Below are positions 34,569 through 42,610 of a stretch of 64,000 bases of DNA, one piece after another. The stretch covers positions 124,001-188,000 of the forward strand of contig NZ_JAFGZD010000001.1 in assembly GCF_017165765.1 (NCBI RefSeq), written 5' to 3'. Made by a program: the position numbers and the translations under genes. Position 1 is the stretch's first letter. Each line of letters begins with the position of its first letter. Source of the DNA: Pseudomonas capsici. GTDB taxonomy: Bacteria; Pseudomonadota; Gammaproteobacteria; Pseudomonadales; Pseudomonadaceae. The notes beneath the pieces are model-generated. The model was not told the origin of the DNA. It saw nothing but the letters and a program-made list of their open reading frames with translations, and searched no databases.

Positions 34569-35249
34569 CTAGCCTTTGATCTTTTCAAATTTTACAAGCT
34601 GTGCCTTCAGGTAATTGAGCTGTTGGCTGGTAAAACCCAGGTTGTGGTCCAGGTTGCGATTTTTTATTTCGGTGACTTGAGCGTTGGTCGTGATGTTGCC
34701 GATCTGCGCGAAGCCTTCGCGATGCAAGGCGACGACCAGTCGGTTGCCCTGCACACCTGCCTCCTGGTGGGGCTTTAGCATGGCTCCAAGATCGGAAGCC
34801 AGCCCGGTTGAGAAGGTCAGCTTGATGATGATTGCGCTGTCGTCGGTGGCATTCTCATTGCCGAATGCCATGACTTTGAGCAACGAGGAAGACATCCAGT
34901 AGCGATAGAGGTCGGTGTTGAGGTAGTCGAAGACCGGCTTGAAGGGGTCGGGCTTCCCGTTGATTGCCGTCCATTCGCTTGCCGATATCTTGCGGTAGTA
35001 AACAGTGGGCACGCAGGTACCGGATACTTTGAGCATCTTGTCGAAACTGTTGGCGTCGAACGCCATGGTGCCGTGCCACAGATCTGCGAGATCGTCCCGG
35101 GTCTTGGCCAGCATGCGCCGCTGACTGTCCGTATTGCGCCACTGGATATACAGGTTTTTGGGGATATAGGGGTTATGGGGGAGATGGCCCTGGTTATGTA
35201 CCTCGGTCATCGACGGATTCCACTTGTTTGTCTTGTTGCTTGTGCGCAT
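34569..35249 (-). CDS. unknown T6SS-linked protein, candidate effector
   Basis: A 226-residue protein starting after GGAAG at ATG 35249. It is the last gene of the left T6SS arm, after vgrG and the MORN-repeat gene. Visible blocks are PKNLYIQWRNTDSQRRML (Arg38), DLWHGTMAFDANSFDKMLK, YRYWMSSSLLKVMAFGNE (Ser120-122) and QVTEIKNRN (Glu194). A strand with Arg, LWHGT, an S-S-S followed by an alpha helix and a late Glu is the kind of spacing seen in ADP-ribosyltransferases; this is a by-eye guess and not a family match. No signal peptide or membrane helix is present, which fits delivery by the T6SS. Alternatively it may be a regulator or immunity protein. Confidence 0.6.
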   Translation of the reverse strand: MRTSNKTNKWNPSMTEVHNQGHLPHNPYIPKNLYIQWRNTDSQRRMLAKTRDDLADLWHGTMAFDANSFDKMLKVSGTCVPTVYYRKISASEWTAINGKPDPFKPVFDYLNTDLYRYWMSSSLLKVMAFGNENATDDSAIIIKLTFSTGLASDLGAMLKPHQEAGVQGNRLVVALHREGFAQIGNITTNAQVTEIKNRNLDHNLGFTSQQLNYLKAQLVKFEKIKG

Positions 35250-35291
35250 TGGATGCTTCCTTGAATACGTGCGAGGTGGTACCGGTCAAGA

Positions 35292-35831
35292 TTACGTAGC
35301 CGATACGTTATTCATCCACCACCAGCGCAGCCGTGAAACCGGTTTGCCCTTGTCGTCCAGCGGTCGGCCGTCATCGGCGAATTGTTGTTCCTGGTCCAGC
35401 AACTGGCCGTTCAGGTAGCGCGCCTTGAAGGACGCCTGGCCGTTGGTATGGAAACGCTGATAAAGCCCGTCGCGCACGCCGTCCTTGTACTGCTCCAGCT
35501 CTGCCAGTTGCCCGTCTGGGTAATGGATGCTGGCTTCGCCGTGCAGCAGGCCCATTCGGTAGGTGGCCCGGCGCTGCAACAGGCCTTCGGGTGAATAGAA
35601 ATTCGCGACGCCATGCAGTTTGTCGTTCACGTAAGGCAACTGTGCGGAAACCCGGCCATTGGGATGGTAGGTGAGGCTCATGCCTTGCAACTCGCCCTGG
35701 CTGTAATTCAGGTTGGCCAGCGGGCGGTCGTTTTCTTCGATCCGCAAAGGCCCGTCCAGTTGGCCGTGATTCAGGCGTCCGGTCAGTTGTGCGTCGCCGC
35801 TTTGTACATCCACAGTTTCTGTCTTGGCCAT
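35292..35831 (-). CDS. MORN-repeat protein (YwqK-like)
   Basis: A 179-residue protein made of MORN-type repeats: GRLNHGQLDGPLRIEE, YSQGELQGMSLTYHPNGRVS, YVNDKLHGVANFYSPEGLLQ, YRMGLLHGEASIHYPDGQL and YKDGVRDGLYQRFHTNGQAS, each a beta hairpin of about 23 residues. Proteins of this kind are called antitoxin-like in databases and are common next to vgrG, where they act as likely immunity or chaperone factors. It starts 10 bp after the vgrG stop, so the two are co-transcribed, and it is followed at 42 bp by the 226-residue candidate effector. Confidence 0.88.
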   Translation of the reverse strand: MAKTETVDVQSGDAQLTGRLNHGQLDGPLRIEENDRPLANLNYSQGELQGMSLTYHPNGRVSAQLPYVNDKLHGVANFYSPEGLLQRRATYRMGLLHGEASIHYPDGQLAELEQYKDGVRDGLYQRFHTNGQASFKARYLNGQLLDQEQQFADDGRPLDDKGKPVSRLRWWWMNNVSAT

Positions 35832-35841
35832 GCTCAGAATC

Positions 35842-37851
35842 TCAATTGACTTGCACCAGACCGCCCTTGATGGTCAGCATGCCGCCGCCATCCACGGTCT
35901 GTGATGCGGCGGCCTTGTTGGTCAGGCTGATACCCGCGTCGTTGGTCAGGGTCGTGCCGGCCTTGTTTTCCAGCGATGTCCCCGCCTGATTGGTCAGTGC
36001 CGTTCCGGCCTTCTGGGTGATCGAGGTACTGGCTTGCACCGCCAGATCCGCACCGCTCTTGATCGTGAAACTGCCGCCGCTTTCCAGGGTGATGGTGCCG
36101 CTGACCTTGAGGGTCAGGTTGCCGTCCACGGTCAGGCTGTAATTGCCGGTGACCTTGTCGGTGTAGTTGCCGCCTGTGCTGTGGGTCTGGTCGCCGCCGA
36201 CCTTGACGGTGCGGGTGTCCTTCACGTCCAGCGTGTCGCTGCCGGTCTGGATGGTGACGCTGCGCTTGCCCTTTTCCAGGGTGACGGTTTCGTCGCCTTC
36301 CTTGACGGTGCGGGTACGGGCGTTCTGTACGGTCAGGGTTTCATCGTGGCCGACGGTGACCGTGGTGTCGTTGAGCACATTGGTCTTGAAGTCTTTCTGG
36401 GCTTGCAGGAAGACTTCCTCGGCGTCCTTCTTGTCCTCGAAACGCAGCTCGTTGAAACCGCCGCCGCCCTTGGATGAGTTGGTCTTGATCCCCGATTGTG
36501 TCTGGTTGGCGGGCAGGGCATAGGGCAGGGCGTTGTCGCCGTTATACACGCAACCGCTGACCAATGGCCGGTCCGGGTCGCCGTCGATAAAGGTGACGAT
36601 CACCTCCTGGCCGATACGCGGCACGAACTGCATGCCGAATCCCTTGCCGGTCCAGGGCAGCACCACACGCACCCAGCAGGAGCTGGTTTCATCGTTCTTG
36701 CCGTCGCGGTCCCACGGAAACTGGATCTTGATCCGGCCATATTCGTCGGTCCAGATTTCTTCACCGGACTTGCCGACCACGGTCGCCGTCTGGGTGTGCA
36801 TGCGCGGTTTGGGTGTCAGCCGTGCCGGGCGAAAGGTCGTGGCTTTGGGGATGGCCTCGAAACGGTTGCGATAGCCTTCATGACTGGCTTCGTGGGTAAC
36901 CGCCGTTACTACCCAGTCGATATTCAGCGTCGCATCGTCATGGCCGCTCAGGGTGAAATAGTGCCCCGGCACCAGCCAGCGGCAGTCGCTTTCACCGATA
37001 AAGCGTTTTTCCTGACTGCGCAGGCCATCGACCCGTTGCTTGGTCAAGGCATCGCCCCGCGCCTTGGCGATATAACCGCCCGGATGCTCATACATCGACA
37101 ACGGCCCGGCCTTGGCTTCGGCCTTGCTGTACAGCGAAGTGGTGGGCGTGGTGAACTCGTAATCCGACGCCGAATACACCCCGGAAACCGCCTGCAACAC
37201 CAGTTGCCCGGAACGAATCCCGTGCAGCTCCCGATTGCCCATGCCCTGACCCAGATACTTCACCGCCGGCCCGTTGGGAATCGCCGGAAACGCATCGTTG
37301 TTGTCCGCCAGCACCAGCGTGTGCTTGCCTTCCTCATGGGTGAAAAACCAGAAAATCCCTTCCTCTTCCAGCAGGCGCGACACAAACGCAAAATCGGTTT
37401 CACCGTACTGCACGCAATACTCGCGGGGCGTGTAACTGCCGGTCAGCGACAGCTTGTGATCGCTGAAACCGTGGTCAGTGAAGATCGACGTCACGATGTC
37501 CGACGTGGAGAGGTTCTGAAATACCCGGTTATTGCTCGCCAGCGTCAACCACCACAACCATGGCCGCAGCAACACCTGATACCGATCCGCCGTGGCGTCG
37601 GCTGGAAGCTGACGGATTTCCGCAACCAACGCATCCATCGGCCGCAGCATCGCATCGTTATGCAGCGTGGTGGTGACGTGAGTGGCGATGGCGGAAGTCA
37701 GCGTCAACGCGGTATCCGCCTGACCATGCAGGAAATACTGCCCCAGAGTATTGAGGGATTCCTCGCCGCTGATGGAGTCAGGGTACAGCTCGGTGAGGGC
37801 TGAGCCGGTCAGGGAGAGGCTGGTTGTGGTGTCGGTGGAGCGGGGCATCAA
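35842..37851 (-). CDS. vgrG: T6SS spike protein VgrG
   Basis: TssI, the trimeric needle tip. The 669 residues comprise the gp27/gp44-like base (about 1-370), the gp5 OB-fold (ATVVGKSGEEIWTDEYGRIK, IQFPWDRDGKND, then SCWVRVVLPWTGKGFGMQFV) and a beta-helix. The C-terminus ends in short tandem repeats of about eight residues (AGTALTNQ, AGTSLENK, AGTTLTND, AGISLTNK), then VDGGGMLTIKGGLVQVN; no extra catalytic domain is fused. It is preceded by the AT-rich cargo gene (59 bp) and followed by the MORN gene (10 bp), so both neighbours are candidate cargo or immunity proteins for this spike. Confidence 0.95.
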   Translation of the reverse strand: MMPRSTDTTTSLSLTGSALTELYPDSISGEESLNTLGQYFLHGQADTALTLTSAIATHVTTTLHNDAMLRPMDALVAEIRQLPADATADRYQVLLRPWLWWLTLASNNRVFQNLSTSDIVTSIFTDHGFSDHKLSLTGSYTPREYCVQYGETDFAFVSRLLEEEGIFWFFTHEEGKHTLVLADNNDAFPAIPNGPAVKYLGQGMGNRELHGIRSGQLVLQAVSGVYSASDYEFTTPTTSLYSKAEAKAGPLSMYEHPGGYIAKARGDALTKQRVDGLRSQEKRFIGESDCRWLVPGHYFTLSGHDDATLNIDWVVTAVTHEASHEGYRNRFEAIPKATTFRPARLTPKPRMHTQTATVVGKSGEEIWTDEYGRIKIQFPWDRDGKNDETSSCWVRVVLPWTGKGFGMQFVPRIGQEVIVTFIDGDPDRPLVSGCVYNGDNALPYALPANQTQSGIKTNSSKGGGGFNELRFEDKKDAEEVFLQAQKDFKTNVLNDTTVTVGHDETLTVQNARTRTVKEGDETVTLEKGKRSVTIQTGSDTLDVKDTRTVKVGGDQTHSTGGNYTDKVTGNYSLTVDGNLTLKVSGTITLESGGSFTIKSGADLAVQASTSITQKAGTALTNQAGTSLENKAGTTLTNDAGISLTNKAAASQTVDGGGMLTIKGGLVQVN

Positions 37852-37910
37852 GAGTCTCGTTGAAATAAATGAAGTTTATTTTGATAACGTTGTTTTCAGA
37901 AGCGCTTTTG

Positions 37911-38963
37911 TCAAAGTGGTATTCTTACTTTTAAGTTGGTTCTTTTGAGGTGCATTGAGTCTGCACCAGCAGGAACTATAGAGGTAATCGAATTTGTATT
38001 TGGATCGGCTGTTATATATTCGGGGAGATGTATTTTCCAGGTGAAATATGGCTTCTCTCTTATCCAATGCTCTGGGTAACTGACACTAGAGGCTGTGTCA
38101 GCTTTCCAGTAGTTTTTACTCCCTTGTTTTGTTCTTACCCCTGATGGGGTCAAAAAGCGAGTTCTTGTGGTTATATATGACTTTCCTGATTCGATGATAA
38201 CTTGATGTGACTTGGGAAAGGTTATTCTTTGAGCGGTGACTGTGTTTTGTATAGTCGGCATTTGAGTCGACATTGTAATTTCAGCATCACTAGTAGAAAA
38301 AAGATTGTATTCAGGTGATGCTGTTAGCGTTATTCCTGAACCCGTCCAGCCCTTGGCGCGTAAAGTATTCGCGGTGATATCTGCCGCAGAGCCAATCGCA
38401 GCATGGTAGGTGTTGTTTGTGGCGTCTTTTCTGACATAAGAATTGCTGGTTCGTGCGGCGTAACATTGTTTTAGCGCTATAGTTTTCAGCCCTTCGATGC
38501 CCGGGGCAAATATAGGGTCAGTGATTATTGCTGGACGAGGCGGTGGCCAGTCCGGGAAAACGGTTTCAATAAAATCTTTCTGAGGTACTCCTAGATAGGT
38601 TTTGTTTTCCTTATCAGCGTGTGCACCGATTTCTGCTGTTAGGGAGCCATGTCCAAGTATCACAATTTTTCCCGGGTTTCCGCAGTTGTGTAAGCACCAG
38701 ATGTAGTCGGAAATATAGTTGAATTCATGTCCTGCAATTACATCGTTAATGTCAACTTTTATTATGGTTGCCACTTTTTCGTTAGCAGGGTCTGCAAAGA
38801 ATGTCATCCAGCTCAACGTAGTGGCATGCATGGCTCGGTCCATTAATCGTATCCTTGTACCTCCTTTCACGAGTTTCATGTAAATGCCCGTGGAGAACTC
38901 CTCCCACTCATGATGAGCTGTTGTCCCTACGAGTATGTACAGTATTCTGTTGTATCTACTCAT
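37911..38963 (-). CDS. AT-rich T6SS cargo protein, caspase-like His/Cys layout
   Basis: A 350-residue protein inserted between clpV and vgrG. GC (about 43%) is far below that of its neighbours, a sign of recent acquisition. After a strand-rich N-terminus (NRILYILVGTTAHHEWEEF) it has a hydrophobic strand ending in GHG (KIVILGHGS, His105) and a later strand ending in Cys (LKTIALKQCYAA, Cys167). This is the His-Gly and Cys spacing of clan CD cysteine peptidases (caspase, clostripain, C80 self-processing domains). The rest (180-350) is Ser/Thr-rich and not recognised. No signal peptide is present. It may be an effector protease or a processing domain. Family membership is inferred from the motif only. 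Confidence 0.65.
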   Translation of the reverse strand: MSRYNRILYILVGTTAHHEWEEFSTGIYMKLVKGGTRIRLMDRAMHATTLSWMTFFADPANEKVATIIKVDINDVIAGHEFNYISDYIWCLHNCGNPGKIVILGHGSLTAEIGAHADKENKTYLGVPQKDFIETVFPDWPPPRPAIITDPIFAPGIEGLKTIALKQCYAARTSNSYVRKDATNNTYHAAIGSAADITANTLRAKGWTGSGITLTASPEYNLFSTSDAEITMSTQMPTIQNTVTAQRITFPKSHQVIIESGKSYITTRTRFLTPSGVRTKQGSKNYWKADTASSVSYPEHWIREKPYFTWKIHLPEYITADPNTNSITSIVPAGADSMHLKRTNLKVRIPL

Positions 38964-39026
38964 TGAAACTCTCCGTTAGTATACTCTTTCGATCAATGCC
39001 CACATTTTCTATAATGTGCTGGGTTG

Positions 39027-41588
39027 CTACTCCAACACCCACTCCGCCAACTTCCCCGTCACCTGCTTCATCAACACATTCTCAATATCCCTCGCCCCGG
39101 CCCCGCTGCATTTCGCGAGTACGGCCTTGACAATCCCGTTATCAAAATCAAACTGCTTCCCCGTAGCCGCCTTGTACCGGCCACGCAATTTCTCCAGTTT
39201 GGCCAGCACGATTCCTTCCAGTGTCGCTTCATCCAGCGGGCGATAAGGCACCACGGTCATGCGGGCGAGGAAGGCGGGGCGGAAGGCTTGTAGCAGGACT
39301 TTGTGCAGGCGTTCGTTGAACGGGTCTGTGTCGAGTTCGGCGGTTGGGGTGTCGAGGATCAGTTCGGCACCGACGTTGCTGGTGGCGAGCATGACGGTGT
39401 TCTTGAAGTCCACCACCAGGCCGGTGCCGTCTTCCATCACGCCTTTGTCGAACACGTTGTAGAACGCTTCCAGTACGTCCGGGTGGGCTTTTTCGATTTC
39501 GTCCAGCAGCACCACGGAATAGGGTTTGCGGCGTACCGCTTCGGTGAGTACGCCGCCGGTGCCGTAACCGACGTAGCCGGGTGGCGCGCCTTTGAGTTGG
39601 CTGACAGTGTGGGCTTCCTGGTATTCGGAAAGGTTGATGCTGATCAGGTTGCGCTCACCTCCGTACAAGGCGTCGGCCAGGGCGTAGGCGGTTTCGGTCT
39701 TGCCGACGCCGGTAGGGCCGGGGAGCAGGAACACGCCCACCGGTTTCTGCGGGTCGGTCAGGCCGGCGCGGTAGGCTTGCAGACGTTGGGCGATGGTGTC
39801 GAGAGCGGCTTTCTGGCCCATGACCCGCTGGCCCATGCGCTGCCCCAGGGTCCGTACGGCATGGGCCTCGTCGGCGAGCATCTTGCCGACCGGGATGCCG
39901 GTCCATCCTGCGATCACGGCAGCGACGGTCTTGGAGTCGACCTGTTCCGGCACCAGCGGATCGTCCTGGCGAATGGCGTCCAGACCGGCTTCCAGGCGCA
40001 CCAGTTCCGAGGCCAGGTAGTCGATGCGGCTGTCGGTGTCCGGGTCGCGTTTGGCGAGGTCAGTATTGGCGTCCACGCGCTCGCTCAGAGCCAGCAGCTC
40101 GCGACGGGTTTCCAGCAGCTCGCGCACGGCTTCACGCTCTTCGCCCCAACGTACTTCCAGTTCACGAATGGCTTGCAGGTTACTGGTGGATTCGCTTTCC
40201 AGCGTGGTAATGCGTTCCCGGTGATCGAGGCCAGTGGCCTGTTCGCGGCGCAGGCGTTCGAGTTCTTCTTTCAGGCTTTGCTGGCGATGGCGCAGGCTTT
40301 CCAGCGGCGGTGGAACGTCGTGTTGGCCGAGGGCGACACGGGCGCAGGCGGTGTCGAGAATGCTGATGGCCTTGTCCGGCAGTTGCCGCCCGGAGATATA
40401 GCGGTGGGAGAGTTTCACCGCATCGTGAATGGCCGCATCCAGTACTTGCACCCTGTGGTGCTGTTCCAGTTTGCTGGCCACGCCACGCAGCATTTCCACG
40501 GCTGTGGATTCGTCCGGTTCTTCCACCTGCACCAACTGAAAGCGTCGGGCCAGTGCCGGGTCTTTCTCGAAATACTTCTTGTATTCCATCCAGGTGGTGG
40601 CGGCCAGGGTGCGCAGTTCGCCGCGTGCCAGTGCGGGCTTGAGCAGGTTGGCGGCGTCGCTGCCACCTTCCGCGCCACCGGCACCGATCAGGGTGTGGGC
40701 TTCGTCGATAAACAGAACGATCGGCTTTTCGGCGCTGCGCACCGCGTCGATCACGCCTTTGAGGCGCTGCTCGAACTCGCCTTTTACACCAGCACCGGCT
40801 TGCAGCAGGCCAAGGTCGAGGACCCGCAGGCTGACATCCTGCAAGGAGGGCGGCACATCACCCGCGGCAATACGCAAGGCCAGGCCTTCGACCACGGCGG
40901 TTTTACCCACGCCCGGTGCGCCCACCAGAATCGGATTGTTCTGGCGACGGCGCAGCAGGATGTCGATGCACTGACGGATTTCCCCGTCGCGCCCGACAAT
41001 CGGGTCGATGCGTCCGGCATGGGCATCGGCGGTCAGGTCCTGGGTGTACTGATCGAGGGTCGAACTTTCAACCGCTCGTTCTGGAGCTTTACCGGGCTGG
41101 TTCTGTGCTGCACTGGCAATGTGTTCACGAGACGCCTGTGCCCACTCCTGCAAGTTGTTACGCAGGACATCCTTGGGAATGCGCAGCAACGAAGATGCGC
41201 TGTTGAGCAACAGACTGCGACGTTCATCGCGGTCCAGCAGGGCCAGCAACAACAGTCCCGAACGAATGCTTTGCTGACCCATGACACTGGCCTGCACTAC
41301 GGTGTCTTCCAGCAGACCGATGGTCTGGGCGGACAGTGCCGGTGTGCGGGTACTGCCGGATTTGAACAGTTCCAGCGCCTTGTTGATCTCGGCGGTCAGC
41401 GCATCGCGTTCCAGACCGAAACGCGGCAGCAGGCAGGCCAGGTCACCGCCTTCGATATCCAGCAGTTCCAGCAGCAGGTGTTCGATTTCAACGTAGTGAT
41501 GGCCGCGTTGCAGGCAGCGCTGCGCGGCGCGTTCCAAGGCGCGGCGGCTGTCGGCGTTGAGGCGTGCTATCAGGCTGCCAAGTTCCAT
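39027..41588 (-). CDS. clpV: T6SS ATPase ClpV (TssH)
   Basis: An 853-residue AAA+ unfoldase that disassembles the contracted TssB/TssC sheath. It has a Clp-N domain (HHYVEIEHLLLELLD), first Walker A GAPGVGKTAVVEG, the ClpB-type middle coiled coil (about residues 400-530), second Walker A GPTGVGKTETAYA and Walker B SVVLLDEIEKAH. It starts three bases after the tssG stop. It is followed by the AT-rich cargo gene on the same strand. Confidence 0.96.
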   Translation of the reverse strand: MELGSLIARLNADSRRALERAAQRCLQRGHHYVEIEHLLLELLDIEGGDLACLLPRFGLERDALTAEINKALELFKSGSTRTPALSAQTIGLLEDTVVQASVMGQQSIRSGLLLLALLDRDERRSLLLNSASSLLRIPKDVLRNNLQEWAQASREHIASAAQNQPGKAPERAVESSTLDQYTQDLTADAHAGRIDPIVGRDGEIRQCIDILLRRRQNNPILVGAPGVGKTAVVEGLALRIAAGDVPPSLQDVSLRVLDLGLLQAGAGVKGEFEQRLKGVIDAVRSAEKPIVLFIDEAHTLIGAGGAEGGSDAANLLKPALARGELRTLAATTWMEYKKYFEKDPALARRFQLVQVEEPDESTAVEMLRGVASKLEQHHRVQVLDAAIHDAVKLSHRYISGRQLPDKAISILDTACARVALGQHDVPPPLESLRHRQQSLKEELERLRREQATGLDHRERITTLESESTSNLQAIRELEVRWGEEREAVRELLETRRELLALSERVDANTDLAKRDPDTDSRIDYLASELVRLEAGLDAIRQDDPLVPEQVDSKTVAAVIAGWTGIPVGKMLADEAHAVRTLGQRMGQRVMGQKAALDTIAQRLQAYRAGLTDPQKPVGVFLLPGPTGVGKTETAYALADALYGGERNLISINLSEYQEAHTVSQLKGAPPGYVGYGTGGVLTEAVRRKPYSVVLLDEIEKAHPDVLEAFYNVFDKGVMEDGTGLVVDFKNTVMLATSNVGAELILDTPTAELDTDPFNERLHKVLLQAFRPAFLARMTVVPYRPLDEATLEGIVLAKLEKLRGRYKAATGKQFDFDNGIVKAVLAKCSGAGARDIENVLMKQVTGKLAEWVLE

Positions 41589-41590
41589 AT

Positions 41591-42610
41591 TCAGGCCATC
41601 TCCGCTTGGCGCAGCCGGGTGTCGATGCGCTGCACATCTTGATTGGGTTTTCTACGCAAGCCACCGTTCCAGTTCAGGGTTGGTGGGTTCTCGCGATTCA
41701 TGACCATTGGCTCTGCACCTGACACCAGCAGGGTCAGTGAGCAGTCCAGGTCGGGGCCGAAATACAGGGCGGCCATGCTTGCCAGTTGCTGATGGGCTTC
41801 GCCGTCAGGCAGCAGGCGTCTGGCTTGATCGTTCTGCAACGGGCCGATGGTCAGACGAATACCGGCATGTTCATCCCAGACGCGAGTCCCGGCGATGGCG
41901 GTACTGCCCAGTTTCAGGTTGCGGCCACCGGGTTTCAGCAGGCTGCGGCTGGCTGGCGGAATGCTGCGCCATGCGCCTTCATAGGCGCTGATCTGTACCG
42001 GCAGGCCGAAATGCTGACGCACGATGGCAGCGAAGCCGGCCAGTGAGCGACGACCGCCCGAATACAAGGCACTGCGCGCCATGATCGCGGCATCGGGCAG
42101 TGCCTGGCGTTCCTGCAGGGATTTGGGTAGCAGACCGGTCAGTGCGCGCAGCTGCGCCTGCACCGGGCTGGCAGAGGGCACCGAAAAGCCCAGCGCCACC
42201 CGATGCTTGCGCAGCACCCGGTAAAGCAGACTGAGCAGGCGATGCTGGAACAGGTCGAGAAACTCGGCAGGCGCATGATCCTTGGCGCGGGCGCGTTGTT
42301 GCAGCCATTCCTGAAAGGCGTAGGGCAAAGGGCCGTCGGGGCCGCCCAGACCGAAGACCGGTGTGGTCAGCACCGGTTGCTGGCCGGGCTCCTGAGTCAG
42401 GTTTTCGACTTCACTGGAGGCGAACAAGGGTGTCAACGGGCCGCGCAGGCGGATGGCTTCGGCCTGGGGCGAGGTGCCGGTGCCCAATGGCGAAGCCTGG
42501 GGTTGTTCGCGCTCCAGAATCAGCAAGGCCTGCAACAGCTCGAAAGCCTGTGGCTCCTTGCGCAAGACCTCACTCAGAGGGACAGGGGCATGCCGGCCTG
42601 GGGTTGCCAT
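41591..42610 (-). CDS. tssG: T6SS baseplate protein TssG
   Basis: A 339-residue baseplate wedge component that pairs with TssF. Family blocks are AFELLQALLILEREQ, IRLRGPLTPLFASSEVENL, FGLGGPDGPLPYAFQEWLQQ and LDLFQHRLLSLLYRVLRKHR. Its start overlaps the end of tssF by 37 bp, indicating tight translational coupling. No signal or membrane segments are present. Confidence 0.94.
   Translation of the reverse strand: MATPGRHAPVPLSEVLRKEPQAFELLQALLILEREQPQASPLGTGTSPQAEAIRLRGPLTPLFASSEVENLTQEPGQQPVLTTPVFGLGGPDGPLPYAFQEWLQQRARAKDHAPAEFLDLFQHRLLSLLYRVLRKHRVALGFSVPSASPVQAQLRALTGLLPKSLQERQALPDAAIMARSALYSGGRRSLAGFAAIVRQHFGLPVQISAYEGAWRSIPPASRSLLKPGGRNLKLGSTAIAGTRVWDEHAGIRLTIGPLQNDQARRLLPDGEAHQQLASMAALYFGPDLDCSLTLLVSGAEPMVMNRENPPTLNWNGGLRRKPNQDVQRIDTRLRQAEMA

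Noticed and set aside
35842..37851. Evolved VgrG with fused toxin domain
   Set aside because: After the beta-helix only short repeats and a family-type end are seen; there is no room for a catalytic domain.
39303..41642. 779-codon open frame on the plus strand
   Set aside because: Antisense shadow of clpV, whose AAA+ motifs are complete on the minus strand.
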